From Flavobacteriaceae bacterium (lineage in GTDB: Bacteria > Bacteroidota > Bacteroidia > Flavobacteriales > Flavobacteriaceae), in contig JALSLK010000121.1 in NCBI GenBank assembly GCA_026988355.1, positions 1-55,722 of the forward strand: a stretch of DNA of 55,722 bases, given 5' to 3'. Below, in pieces: positions 1 to 8,489 of the stretch. Under the pieces are notes generated by a model. That model saw nothing but the letters and a program-made list of their open reading frames with translations. It had not been told where the DNA came from and ran no database searches. The stretch's first letter is position 1. Each line of letters starts with the position of its first letter. Position numbers and translations under genes: made by a program.

Positions 1-7
1 ATTGGTT

Positions 8-331
8 TTATAAAACGATTGTTACAATTGTTTTTATTATTGTTTTAATCACTTTATTTTTAAAATGTCCTAATTTTATTTTTGATGTTCCTGTTTGATA
101 TAATGCATTCATAATTAATAAATCTTTTTGACTTTTAACCAACCATTCAAAATCGTCTATGGTTAAATCTCCTTTTTTTAATAATTCTGTCCATTTTTTT
201 AGTTTGTTTTCAGAGCTTTTTAAAAATGCTTCCATATCTTTTTTTCCTTCGTTTTTAAATTCAAAAAAAATTTCTTTTGTTACGTTTATTAAATTATTTT
301 TTAGCTCTTTTATTATTTTATCAAAGTCCAT
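8..331 (-). CDS. Hypothetical small protein next to amidase remnant
   Basis: A 107-residue protein that I do not recognise. It is rich in Lys, Glu and Leu and looks helical, with a short hydrophobic C-terminal end (Ile/Val/Thr-rich, about residues 93-107). No signal peptide or catalytic motif is visible. It lies 11 bases downstream of the lipoprotein gene at 343-816 on the same strand, so the two are probably co-transcribed, and both follow the decayed amidase gene at 932-1150. The three may once have formed one cell-wall-related or lysis-like cassette. That is inferred from order only. Confidence 0.55.
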   Translation of the reverse strand: MDFDKIIKELKNNLINVTKEIFFEFKNEGKKDMEAFLKSSENKLKKWTELLKKGDLTIDDFEWLVKSQKDLLIMNALYQTGTSKIKLGHFKNKVIKTIIKTIVTIVL

Positions 332-342
332 AACTGTTTTTT

Positions 343-816
343 TTAGTTTGTTAAATATTTTGAAATTTCTTCTTTGTTTTTCTTATTCTTTTTGGATTCG
401 TATTTTATTAATAAATCAAATGCGTCGCTTATTTGCTCTTTTGATGCCGTAACCATTACTTTTGATATGGTTCGTTTTTCTTTCCAACGTTTTAAAAACC
501 CTCCCAATAAATTGTTTTCTGGGTTTCCTATTCGTTGTAGCATTTCATACGAGAGCTCGTTGTTTTCTCTATTTTTTTCATACGCTTCTAATTTTTGAAA
601 TTCTTTTAAATAATTTTTTATTTCCTCGATATGTTCTGTATATGGTTCGGTTGCTTCGTTCATTAATTCTAAGGCTTCTACTTTTAGTGAGATACTTCTT
701 TCTATACTATATTGATTATACAGTGCTGTTTTAAATGTAGTACAAGACAATAATAGCACACTTATTATCCATACTAATATTGCGCTTTTTACTTTTTTAC
801 TTTTTATTATTTTCAT
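343..816 (-). CDS. Small lipoprotein of unknown function
   Basis: A 157-residue protein with a basic N-terminus, a hydrophobic segment (about residues 12-24) and a lipobox ending LLSC at Cys25, so it is expected to be lipidated and membrane-anchored. The rest is charged and mostly helical (Glu/Lys-rich), ending in a basic tail. I do not recognise a family. It sits between the amidase remnant (upstream in its reading direction) and the small gene at 8-331. This fits an amidase/lipoprotein cassette, but its role is unknown. Confidence 0.6.
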   Translation of the reverse strand: MKIIKSKKVKSAILVWIISVLLLSCTTFKTALYNQYSIERSISLKVEALELMNEATEPYTEHIEEIKNYLKEFQKLEAYEKNRENNELSYEMLQRIGNPENNLLGGFLKRWKEKRTISKVMVTASKEQISDAFDLLIKYESKKNKKNKEEISKYLTN

Positions 817-870
817 CGTTTTGTGGTTTTATTAATTGTATAACTCTTTTTTTACTCTTACTATTGCTCT

Positions 871-920
871 GATACCAATTCAATTTCAAAATACGCTAAA
901 CAGATTTGAAATATTTTTAC
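871..920 (+). repeat. Interspersed repeat A, copy 1
   Basis: About 50 bases starting GATACCAATTCAATTTC that closely match the segment at 8351-8400; most positions are identical, with scattered substitutions. It lies in non-coding DNA between the lipoprotein gene and the amidase remnant. No ORF or tRNA-like structure is visible, so it looks like a short non-coding dispersed repeat. Confidence 0.6.
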
Positions 921-931
921 ATTCGTCTTCA

Positions 932-1150
932 TTATCTATAAAAAAAATTTTCTGTTAATATGGCTGGTGTTTTTGTTTCTGTGAGTACATAAAAGTGTTG
1001 TTCTTTGTCTAAATCGCCTTCGTATAGTTGTGTTCCTTCTTGCTATTTTGGCAATCGTTTTCCTTTGGTTTACTACTTGCTGTTTATTAAACCGCCATGA
1101 TTATTGTTTAAAATTACTATCTTCTTTTTAAATTTTTTAATGTTATTTTT
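932..1150 (-). pseudogene. Decayed N-acetylmuramoyl-L-alanine amidase (Amidase_3-like)
   Basis: Reading the minus strand in one frame from about 1150 down to the stop at 932-934 gives an amidase-like start (KKKIVILNNNHGGLINSK), then two stop codons, then TKGKRLPK, another stop, then QEGTQLYEGDL and an amidase-like end (HFYVLTETKTPAILTENFF). Amidase_3 enzymes of Bacteroidota and their phages carry a metal-binding D-N-G-H-G-G start and a PAxLxE-FF/GF end, and both are recognisable here. Three in-frame stops, no start codon and loss of roughly the central hundred residues show it is dead. Upstream (1151-1309) I see nothing else. Family assignment is by motif recognition only. Confidence 0.7.
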
Positions 1151-1309
1151 AATACATTACAAATTTAATTTACGATAGTGACAACTGTATGTCAACATGG
1201 TTGTAAAATTTTTATTTTTAGATTTTTATAAATTGGTATGATAACTTTAAGTTATATAGTCAATACTTTTTTATTTTCTATTCCGTTAGATTAACAAGTT
1301 AACAAAAAT

Positions 1310-1960
1310 ATGAAAAATACTTATACACCTACATACTACGAATTAAAAGAAGAAAAATTAAATATCATTACACACGGAATAGGAATTCTATTAAGTGTTG
1401 TCGCATTATTTTTTTTAATACTAAAAGCAAGTATTTACGGTACTGTCTGGCATATTGTTAGTTTTAGTATTTATGGCGTAAGTTTACTGGTATTATATAC
1501 CGCTTCTACACTTTATCATAAATCACAAGAATTAAAACTTAGAACGAAGCTTAATATTTTTGACCACGCATCTATCTATATACTTATTGCAGGAACATAT
1601 ACACCGTTTACCTTAGTAACATTAAACGGAAAAATTGGTTGGTGGATTTTTGGAATTACTTGGTTTTTTGGAATAACAGGAGTCATATTAAAATTATTTT
1701 TTACAGGAAAATACGATAGATTATCTACAATAATATATGTGTTAATGGGTTGGATTATAGTTTTTGCCATAAAACCATTACTACAAAATTTACCTATTGA
1801 AGGAATTTATTGGTTGTTAGCAGGAGGAATATCCTATACCTTAGGAGCTGTTTTATACAGTATAAATAAACTAAAATACAACCATGCTATATTTCATGTA
1901 TTTGTATTAATAGGAAGTATATGTCATTTTATTTCTATCTATTTTTATGTATTAACCTAA
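1310..1960 (+). CDS. Hemolysin III family (PAQR-like) membrane protein
   Basis: A 216-residue polytopic membrane protein with about seven hydrophobic segments. It has the family pattern in order: an N-terminal E-E-x-L-N-x-x-T-H-G-x-G segment, an S-T-L-Y-H motif (about residues 66-70), D-H-A-S-I-Y with A-G-T-Y-T-P-F (about 85-101), and a C-terminal H-x-x-x-H-x-F-V-x-x-G-x-x-x-H block. The conserved Asp and His residues are the putative metal site of the hemolysin III/TrhA/YqfA group, which is linked to membrane homeostasis rather than proven haemolysis. Length is normal for the family. It appears to be a single-gene unit followed by 211 non-coding bases. Confidence 0.9.
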   Translation: MKNTYTPTYYELKEEKLNIITHGIGILLSVVALFFLILKASIYGTVWHIVSFSIYGVSLLVLYTASTLYHKSQELKLRTKLNIFDHASIYILIAGTYTPFTLVTLNGKIGWWIFGITWFFGITGVILKLFFTGKYDRLSTIIYVLMGWIIVFAIKPLLQNLPIEGIYWLLAGGISYTLGAVLYSINKLKYNHAIFHVFVLIGSICHFISIYFYVLT

Positions 1961-2062
1961 GTTTAACTAAGACTTCTATTTACAGAAAATGAAGAAATGG
2001 TGATATTTGAAGAATAATTTTTAAGGTATAATCTGTTATTTCTTAAAAAATATTCAAAAAAG

Positions 2063-2103
2063 ATTGCCTTTTATTTAGATTTTCTTCGAATTTGATGAAT
2101 TTT
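2063..2103 (+). repeat. Interspersed repeat B, copy 1
   Basis: A 41-base segment starting ATTGCCTTTTATTTAGATTT that matches 55519-55559 at all but about four positions. Both copies lie just downstream of a coding gene in the same orientation. They are non-coding and hold a TTCGAA palindrome in the middle. The function is unknown; a small dispersed repeat is the simplest reading. Confidence 0.6.
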
Positions 2104-2171
2104 TATCGAATGGAGGTTATTAATAAAATAAAAAGAATACCTTCACAATTCTTTATAAAAGAATATAAACC

Positions 2172-2447
2172 ATGATTTTAACAACATCAAATGCCATTGA
2201 AGGACATAAAATAATAGATTATTTAGGAATTGTTACGGGAGTTTCTTCTCAAAAACAAGCAGTTTTTAAAGACAATATAAACGATAGTATCAATGCTTCC
2301 AAAGAAGCTGCATTTCAACAATTACAGGCAAATGCAGCACTTTTAAAAGCAAATGCAATTATCGGAATTAATGTCGATATTGAATTAATGGAACAACGTT
2401 ATAAAACCGTTGTTTCTGTTACTGGAACTGCTGTAAAAGTTATTTAA
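2172..2447 (+). CDS. YbjQ family (UPF0145) protein
   Basis: A 91-residue cytosolic protein that matches the whole YbjQ family: an N-terminal L-T-T-S-N/T-x-I-x-G motif, a G-I-V-T-G segment, a central helix rich in Ala and Gln (about residues 40-62), then A-N-A-I-I-G-I-N-V-D and a closing beta strand with G-T-A-V. Members form small oligomeric rings, sometimes described as heavy-metal-binding-like, but no reaction is established. It is 63 bases upstream of tatA, which has its own promoter-like element. Confidence 0.88.
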   Translation: MILTTSNAIEGHKIIDYLGIVTGVSSQKQAVFKDNINDSINASKEAAFQQLQANAALLKANAIIGINVDIELMEQRYKTVVSVTGTAVKVI

Positions 2448-2482
2448 TATAGAATTCTTTATACTATTCTATAAATAAATAC

Positions 2483-2490
2483 TAAATTTG
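2483..2490 (+). promoter_or_regulatory. Promoter -7 element for tatA
   Basis: TAAATTTG matches the Bacteroidota -7 consensus TAnnTTTG and lies 20 bases before the tatA start. No clear -33 element is seen. Confidence 0.4.
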
Positions 2491-2509
2491 TCCTCTAAAT
2501 ACTTATAAA

Positions 2510-2695
2510 ATGATAGCACAAAATATATTTTTAGGAATGATAGGAATGCCACAAGTTATTCTTATTGCAATTGTTGTCTTATTACTTTTTGGTGGAAAAA
2601 AAATACCAGAATTAATGAAAGGTCTGGGTTCTGGAATTAAAGAATTTAAAGATGCTTCTAAAGAGGATGAAGTAAAAAAAGAGGAAACAAAATAG
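2510..2695 (+). CDS. tatA: Twin-arginine translocase subunit TatA/TatE
   Basis: A 61-residue protein with the classic TatA layout: a single membrane helix (about residues 14-28), the F-G-G-K-K-I-P-E-L hinge, then an amphipathic helix with M-K-G-L-G-x-G-I-K-E-F-K, and a charged Lys/Glu tail. TatA oligomers form the size-variable part of the Tat pore that exports folded proteins across the inner membrane. No tatC or tatB is present in the window. An internal Met at residue 10 or 13 could also be the start; the upstream Met is kept because it sits a sensible distance from the promoter-like element. Confidence 0.92.
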   Translation: MIAQNIFLGMIGMPQVILIAIVVLLLFGGKKIPELMKGLGSGIKEFKDASKEDEVKKEETK

Positions 2696-2726
2696 TTAAA
2701 GAGAATTCTTTAAAAAGATTACGAAT

Positions 2727-2765
2727 AAAAAACCGACAAGATGTTACCATCTTGTCGGTTTTTTT
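2727..2765. terminator. Bidirectional terminator between tatA and the SPFH gene
   Basis: A perfect stem of 17 bp (arms 2727-2743 and 2748-2764, core CCGACAAGATG/CATCTTGTCGG) with a TTAC loop. It is flanked by A and T runs, so it can act on both strands. It sits between convergent genes. Confidence 0.9.
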
Positions 2766-2784
2766 ATTAGATGAAAATCTAAAT

Positions 2785-3717
2785 TTAATTTTTATCTATT
2801 TTTTTAATTTTAGAAGATTCATTAATTTTATTGGCAGCAACCAAACTAGTAACCATATCATTAAGCATCGAACTGGCAGCATTAGGATTATTAGGCAATA
2901 AAATTAAGTTAGAGTTTGTATCTTGACCTATACTTTGTAAAGTATCGTAATGTTGCGTAATTACAATTAAAGCAGATGCTTCTTGAGAGTTAATACCAGC
3001 TCTGTTTAAAACCTCCATACTTTCTTCTAAACCACGAGCAATTTCTCTACGTTGATCGGCAATACCTTTACCTTGTAAACGTTTAGATTCTGCTTCCGCT
3101 TTTGCACGTTCAACAATTAAAATACGTTGTGCGTCTCCTTCGTGTTGTGCTGCTGTTTTTTCACGTTCTGCTGCATTAATACGATTCATCGCAATTTTTA
3201 CGTTTTCATCAGGATCAATATCTGTTACTAATGCTTTTACAATATCGTAACCATAGTCTAACATTGCCTCTTTAAGTTCGCGTTGAATCGCTAAAGCAAT
3301 CTCTTCTTTTTTAACAAAAACATCATCCAAACGCATTTTAGGCACTTCGGCTCTTACTGTATCAAAAATAAATGCAGTAATTTGTTCGTGTGGGTTCTGT
3401 AATTTATAGAATGCATTATACACATGATCTCGTTGAATTTGAAATTGTACCGAAATCTTTAAATGTACAAACACATCGTCTTGTGTTTTTGTTTCTACAA
3501 TAACATCTAATTGTTGGATACGTAAACTAATACGACCAACAACTTTATCTATAAGAGGAACTTTAAAATTAAATCCCGCTCCATAATCTTTGGAAAATTT
3601 ACCAAGACGCTCTACAACTGCAATGGTTTGTTGCTTTACAATAAAAAATCCAGAAAGAATTAAGAAAATAATAGGAATAAACCATACTAAATTTGGAATG
3701 TCAATACTAAGAATCAT
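2785..3717 (-). CDS. SPFH/Band 7 (stomatin-like) membrane protein
   Basis: A 310-residue protein with one N-terminal membrane helix (about residues 9-27), then the band 7 domain: V-x-Q-Q-T-x-A-V-V-E-R-L-G-K, P-L-I-D-K-V, a T-Q-D-D-V-F-V segment and an E-L-K-E-A-M-x-x-Y-G block. A long Ala/Glu/Arg helix follows (about 170-235; A-A-x-R-x-K-x-A-A-x-H-E-G-D-A-Q). This is the stomatin/paraslipin/QmcA type, which forms membrane-anchored oligomers that scaffold membrane domains or proteases. No NfeD partner gene is adjacent. Transcription is probably from the element at 3754-3761. Confidence 0.9.
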   Translation of the reverse strand: MILSIDIPNLVWFIPIIFLILSGFFIVKQQTIAVVERLGKFSKDYGAGFNFKVPLIDKVVGRISLRIQQLDVIVETKTQDDVFVHLKISVQFQIQRDHVYNAFYKLQNPHEQITAFIFDTVRAEVPKMRLDDVFVKKEEIALAIQRELKEAMLDYGYDIVKALVTDIDPDENVKIAMNRINAAEREKTAAQHEGDAQRILIVERAKAEAESKRLQGKGIADQRREIARGLEESMEVLNRAGINSQEASALIVITQHYDTLQSIGQDTNSNLILLPNNPNAASSMLNDMVTSLVAANKINESSKIKKIDKN

Positions 3718-3753
3718 AGTTTTTTAAGTTTTAAAGGTTAATTAAATAGTTAA

Positions 3754-3761
3754 CAAAAGTA
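3754..3761 (-). promoter_or_regulatory. Promoter -7 element for the SPFH gene
   Basis: On the minus strand TACTTTTG matches TAnnTTTG and lies 37 bases before the SPFH start. It faces away from the similar element at 3881-3888, giving a divergent promoter region. Confidence 0.45.
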
Positions 3762-3880
3762 CGAATTTTAAAGCGGTATTAAATGAATATTAACAATTAG
3801 TTATTTGCCTTAAAATGGTTGTACTTATAATCAAATTTGCAATTTTAATACGTATGCACATCTATGTGTAGCAAAAAAAG

Positions 3881-3888
3881 TACTTTTG
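3881..3888 (+). promoter_or_regulatory. Promoter -7 element for 3958-8352
   Basis: TACTTTTG matches TAnnTTTG and lies 70 bases before the start at 3958. It would serve the small membrane protein and, 6 bases on, the hybrid sensor. Confidence 0.4.
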
Positions 3889-3957
3889 TTACAGATTTCA
3901 TTTATTATTAATTCTAATCGAAATTATTAAACCTACATTAAACCAAAATATAAAAAG

Positions 3958-4314
3958 ATGAGAAAGTTTTTAATTAAAATAATAATCGGAGCAATTTTAT
4001 TACTTGCGTTGTATTTTGTTGCAGTATATTATATGACCTTTAGTGAAGGTTATAGAGCTGGAGAATTGGTTAAAATTAGTAATAAAGGAATTATTTTTAA
4101 AACTTGGGAAGGCAAATTAAGTCAAGGAATATCCGAAGAGTTACAGTTTAATTTTTCTATAGAAGATAAAAATAAACAAGTAATAGAAGATTTAAAAAAT
4201 CTGCAAGGACAACGTGTAAAGTTAACTTACAAAGAGCGTTTTGGAACATTTCCTTGGTTGGGAGATACCAAATATTTTGTTACCAAAGTAGAACGTACAG
4301 AAAGGTTAGATTAA
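3958..4314 (+). CDS. Membrane-anchored small protein of unknown function
   Basis: A 118-residue protein with one N-terminal membrane helix (about residues 6-27) and a beta-rich soluble part with S-E-G-Y-R-A-G-E-L-V-K-I-S-x-K-G, F-K-T-W-E-G, L-x-F-N-F-S and a V-K-L-x-Y-K-E-R segment. Homologues with this pattern are widespread in Bacteroidota, and some carry a misleading 6-phosphogluconate dehydrogenase label; no Rossmann fold or catalytic residues are present here. It ends only 6 bases before the hybrid sensor gene, so it is likely co-transcribed with it. Its role is unknown. Confidence 0.75.
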   Translation: MRKFLIKIIIGAILLLALYFVAVYYMTFSEGYRAGELVKISNKGIIFKTWEGKLSQGISEELQFNFSIEDKNKQVIEDLKNLQGQRVKLTYKERFGTFPWLGDTKYFVTKVERTERLD

Positions 4315-4320
4315 TTTATT

Positions 4321-7300
4321 ATGAAACCCTTTAAAAATATACTTTTATTTATATGGATAATTGTATTTTTTGAGCACAATGTAAATGCTCAAAATTTAAG
4401 TTTTAAACATTATGGTTTAAAGGAGGGGTTATCTCAAGAAACAATTCGCTGTATCGTAAAAGATTCTAATGGTTTTTTATGGCTTGGTACACAAGATGGT
4501 TTAAATCGTTTTGATAGTAGTGTTTTTAAAACGTATAAAAATAAAAAAAATGACAGTTTGTCAATTTCTGGAAATTTTATAAATACTCTTTTAGAAGATA
4601 ATAACGGCAATATTTGGATTGGTACTAATGATAATGGTATTTGTGTTTATAATTCAAGAACCGATTCATTTAAAAAAACAACCGTAAAAACAGGCAATTG
4701 TACAAGTTTATCAAAAACAAAAGACGGTACAATCTATGGAACTATTTTAAACAAAGGAATTGTCGTTTTTAAAAAACAAAATAAAGATTATAACGCCAAT
4801 ATAATTACTGATTTTAATACTAAAAAATTACATTTTACCACAACATTTGTTTATAAAACAAAATTATATGTAGGAACTTCCGAAGGTCTTGTATTTGTAG
4901 CAAAAAAACAAAACAAACAACCACTAAAATTTAAAGAAATTCCATTAAAAAAATCAATAGGATCTATTCATAAAATAATTTTTAACGAAGGTATAATGTG
5001 GCTAGGTACATCACAAGGGTTATTTACTTTAAATGTACCAAAAAAAAAATTAACACCTATTTATCTTGAAAAGAACAAGTTTCTAAAAAAAAGCATAGAG
5101 TCTATTAAGATTAATAAGAATTTTTTTTATATCGGTACCGATAATGGGCTTTTTATCGCTTCAAAATTTGATTTATTAACTTCGGAATTTAAACGTGTTT
5201 TTAGTTATAAAGAAAATAAAAACAATACAAATACAATTACCTCAAGACATATATACGATATATTAATAAACAATAAACTTCTTTTTATAGGAACTAATAA
5301 ATTAGATTTAGCATCATTAGAAAAACCAGTATTTAAACATATAAATACCAAAACTAAACCAGCAATAAATAACCGCTTTGTATTGTCTATTTTAAAACAG
5401 AAAGAATACACATTTGTAGGAACTCAAAAAGGATTAAATTGCATAGATAGTAATAACAAAGTTACCTATATTACAAAAAAAAATACCCAACAAAAATTAG
5501 CGTATGATGTTATTAGAGGAATGGCCGTAGATGCTAAAAACAACCTTTGGTTAGCAACAATAAAAGGAGTTTCGGTAATAAATCTTACTAATTTTAATCC
5601 TAATAAACCACAAATTAAATCAATTTATCACAATATAAAAGATACACTATCCTTAAGCTCTAATATAACACGAAATATTTATATCGATCATAATAAAACC
5701 GTTTGGATAACCACATACGGAGGAGGCGTAAATCGGTTTATAGGAAATTTAGAAACAAATACATATTCGTTTATTCGCTATCAAACCAATACAAATAAAA
5801 ACGCAATAAGTTCTAACTATACGTATAATATTACTCAAGATAAAGATTTAGCATATTGGATTACTTCAGAAAAGGGATTGAATAAATTAACATTTTCAAA
5901 AAAAAATTATAACGAACCTAGATTCACTAATTTTTATCATCAAAAAAAAAATACCAATAGTTTAAATAGTAATACGACATTACATACTTATCACGATAAA
6001 AATAACACCCTTTGGATTGCAACTCAAGATGGTTTTCATCAATACAATAAAGAAAGTAAAACATTTATACGTTACCATAATAAACAAGGATTAAACAATA
6101 CTTTTATATATCATATTCTTGAAGATAATTTGGATAATTTATGGTTAAGTACCAATGGAGGACTCTATAGGTTTAATAAAAAAACAAGTGTTTTTTCTAA
6201 TTATACACCAAAAGATGGTTTACAAAGTACCGAATTTAATCTTGGAGCGGCATTTAATGATAAAAAAGAAGGAATATTGTATTTTGGAGGAATTAATGGA
6301 TACAATTATTTTAAACCATCTCAAGTAGATAAACAAAATAAAGAGAGTAACTTAATATTTACAGGATTTACAATTAAAGATAAAGAAGTAAAACCAAATC
6401 CTACCAATAAAATTCTGCAAAAAAATATTACATTAACAAAAGAAATTAAAATTAATTACAATGATTTTCCCGTAAATTTAAGTTTTACAGCTTTAGATTT
6501 TAGACCAAATAATAATATTAAATACGTTTATAAATTAGTGCCAGAAGACAAACAATGGAACAGTCTTAAAGATAAAAATTCAATACAATTATTAAACCTA
6601 ACACCTAATTCATATACCTTACAAATACAAGGAACTTCTAGAGGGAAAATATGGTTAAAACCACCATTAGAACTTCATTTAAAAGTAATTCCACCATGGT
6701 ACAAAAGTACATTTGCATATATATTGTATTTAATATCCTTTTTAAGTGTGGTTTACTTTTTTTATAACATAATATTACAAAGACGATTGGCAGATCAAGA
6801 ATCGGTTAGATTAAAAGATTTGGATAATTTAAAATCTCGATTTATAACCAATATTACACACGAATTTAGAACACCATTAACCATTATTTTAGGATTTTTA
6901 GATAATTTAAAAGAAGAATATTCCGATAAAAAAGAAACTAAAAATTCGTTAGATAAAATAGAAAAAAGCAGCAATGATTTGTTGTCTTTAGTCAATCAAA
7001 TGTTAGATTTAGCAAAATTAGAACAAGGTAATTTACACCTTCATTTAATTCAAAATGATATTGTTATCTATCTAAAATATATCGTAAATAGTTTTGAAAG
7101 TATTGCAAATTTAAAAAATATAAATATCCGTTTTAAAACGAATATTGAACAACTTTATATGGATTTTGATGCAGAAAAAATACGCCAAATATTTACGAAT
7201 TTAATTTCTAATGCATTAAAGTTTTCTTCCGAAAATACTACAATAACCATACAAATTCAACGAGCAAAAAACAATATAGAAATACACGTTTTGGATGAAG

Positions 7301-8352
7301 GTTATGGTATTCCTAATACAGATTTAACACAAATATTTGATCGTTTTTATCAAGTAAATGACAACAATTTTAAAATATCACAAGGAACAGGAATCGGTTT
7401 GTCATTAACAAAAGAATTAGTAGAATTGATGTCTGGATCCATAACAGTAACCTCCAAACTAAAACAAGGAACTAATTTTAAAGTAAGTTTGCCTATTAAG
7501 AATACAGCGAGAGTTAAAGCAATAAAACAAAAACAGATAAAGCAATTATATCGAGAAACGGTTTTAGAAGAAGAAAATAACTATTTAAAAGATACAAACT
7601 GTATATTAATTGTAGAAGATAATGTAGAAATAGCAAATTACATACAACGATGTTTAAAACAAGATTATAAAATAATTAAAGCTAAAAATGGGAAACAAGG
7701 TCTAGAAATAGCAATGAAACAAATACCAGATCTAATTATTAGCGATATAATGATGCCAATAATGGATGGTTTTGAATTGACAAAAAAATTACAAAATAAC
7801 GAAGTAACAAATCATATACCGATTATAATATTAACCTCCAAAACCTTACAAGAAGATAAATTAAAAGGATTATCTAGTGGTGCAGATGCCTATTTAATAA
7901 AACCATTTAGTAAAAAAGAACTCGTATTACGAATAAAAAAACTGATAAAAAAACGAGCACAATTACAAGAAAAATACCAAGTTAATTCCTTACCACAACA
8001 AATAAAAAAAGAAATTATAGTAACGGATAAAAACTTAATTTTTTTAAATAAAGTAATTGCAATTATTCATGGAAATATAGAAAATTCTGATTTTAATGCC
8101 ATTTCATTAGCAAAAGAACTCGCCATTAGTGATTCGCAATTATATAGAAAATTAAAAGCAATTTCAAATACTAGTCCTTCCGTTTTTATTCGAAAAATTA
8201 GACTTGAAAAAGCAAAAGAATTATTACAAACTACAGATTTAACCATTGCAGAAATTGCATATACAACAGGATTTAATGATCCAAGTTGGTTTAGTAGAGT
8301 TTTTAAAGAAGAATTTAAAATTTCGCCAAAAGAATTTCGTAAACAGTTGTAA
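4321..8352 (+). CDS. Hybrid two-component sensor/AraC-type regulator (HTCS)
   Basis: A 1343-residue single-chain two-component system. In order: a signal peptide (about 1-23), a periplasmic array of regulator-propeller repeats (many W-L-G-T/W-I-G-T-x-x-G-L units, about 30-680), a Y_Y_Y domain, a membrane helix (about 798-818), a HisKA domain with phospho-acceptor His847 in T-H-E-F-R-T-P, a HATPase domain (N-L-I-S-N-A-L-K-F-S, D-E-G-Y-G-I-P, G-T-G-I-G-L-S-L), a receiver domain with Asp1142 in S-D-I-M-M-P, and a C-terminal AraC DNA-binding domain (about 1240-1343). HTCS proteins usually switch on glycan-use loci, but no SusCD genes are nearby. The likely local target is the S74 protein gene downstream, which has direct repeats in its promoter region. 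Confidence 0.95.
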   Translation: MKPFKNILLFIWIIVFFEHNVNAQNLSFKHYGLKEGLSQETIRCIVKDSNGFLWLGTQDGLNRFDSSVFKTYKNKKNDSLSISGNFINTLLEDNNGNIWIGTNDNGICVYNSRTDSFKKTTVKTGNCTSLSKTKDGTIYGTILNKGIVVFKKQNKDYNANIITDFNTKKLHFTTTFVYKTKLYVGTSEGLVFVAKKQNKQPLKFKEIPLKKSIGSIHKIIFNEGIMWLGTSQGLFTLNVPKKKLTPIYLEKNKFLKKSIESIKINKNFFYIGTDNGLFIASKFDLLTSEFKRVFSYKENKNNTNTITSRHIYDILINNKLLFIGTNKLDLASLEKPVFKHINTKTKPAINNRFVLSILKQKEYTFVGTQKGLNCIDSNNKVTYITKKNTQQKLAYDVIRGMAVDAKNNLWLATIKGVSVINLTNFNPNKPQIKSIYHNIKDTLSLSSNITRNIYIDHNKTVWITTYGGGVNRFIGNLETNTYSFIRYQTNTNKNAISSNYTYNITQDKDLAYWITSEKGLNKLTFSKKNYNEPRFTNFYHQKKNTNSLNSNTTLHTYHDKNNTLWIATQDGFHQYNKESKTFIRYHNKQGLNNTFIYHILEDNLDNLWLSTNGGLYRFNKKTSVFSNYTPKDGLQSTEFNLGAAFNDKKEGILYFGGINGYNYFKPSQVDKQNKESNLIFTGFTIKDKEVKPNPTNKILQKNITLTKEIKINYNDFPVNLSFTALDFRPNNNIKYVYKLVPEDKQWNSLKDKNSIQLLNLTPNSYTLQIQGTSRGKIWLKPPLELHLKVIPPWYKSTFAYILYLISFLSVVYFFYNIILQRRLADQESVRLKDLDNLKSRFITNITHEFRTPLTIILGFLDNLKEEYSDKKETKNSLDKIEKSSNDLLSLVNQMLDLAKLEQGNLHLHLIQNDIVIYLKYIVNSFESIANLKNINIRFKTNIEQLYMDFDAEKIRQIFTNLISNALKFSSENTTITIQIQRAKNNIEIHVLDEGYGIPNTDLTQIFDRFYQVNDNNFKISQGTGIGLSLTKELVELMSGSITVTSKLKQGTNFKVSLPIKNTARVKAIKQKQIKQLYRETVLEEENNYLKDTNCILIVEDNVEIANYIQRCLKQDYKIIKAKNGKQGLEIAMKQIPDLIISDIMMPIMDGFELTKKLQNNEVTNHIPIIILTSKTLQEDKLKGLSSGADAYLIKPFSKKELVLRIKKLIKKRAQLQEKYQVNSLPQQIKKEIIVTDKNLIFLNKVIAIIHGNIENSDFNAISLAKELAISDSQLYRKLKAISNTSPSVFIRKIRLEKAKELLQTTDLTIAEIAYTTGFNDPSWFSRVFKEEFKISPKEFRKQL

Positions 8353-8400
8353 TACCAATTTAATTTCAAAATGCCCTAAATAGATTTGAACTATTTTTGA
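8351..8400 (+). repeat. Interspersed repeat A, copy 2
   Basis: It starts AATACCAATTTAATTTC, overlaps the last bases of the HTCS stop codon, and matches 871-920 over about 50 bases with a few substitutions. Confidence 0.6.
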
Positions 8401-8402
8401 TT

Positions 8403-8435
8403 AAATACTGCTAGGTTAATATCAAATACTGCTAG
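8403..8435 (+). promoter_or_regulatory. Direct repeats, candidate AraC-type binding site
   Basis: The 12-mer AAATACTGCTAG occurs exactly twice, at 8403-8414 and 8424-8435, a period of 21 bases or two helical turns. AraC-family regulators typically bind direct repeats on one face of the helix. The pair lies 55 to 87 bases before the start of the S74 protein and directly after the HTCS gene, which encodes an AraC-type output domain. Confidence 0.5.
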
Positions 8436-8489
8436 TACTTATTTCTATTTATTCTTAATCTTGTACAGTTAATTTATAACTAAAAGATT

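Noticed and set aside
3958..4314. 6-phosphogluconate dehydrogenase
   Set aside because: This label is sometimes carried by homologues, but the 118-residue membrane-anchored protein has no nucleotide-binding fold or catalytic residues.
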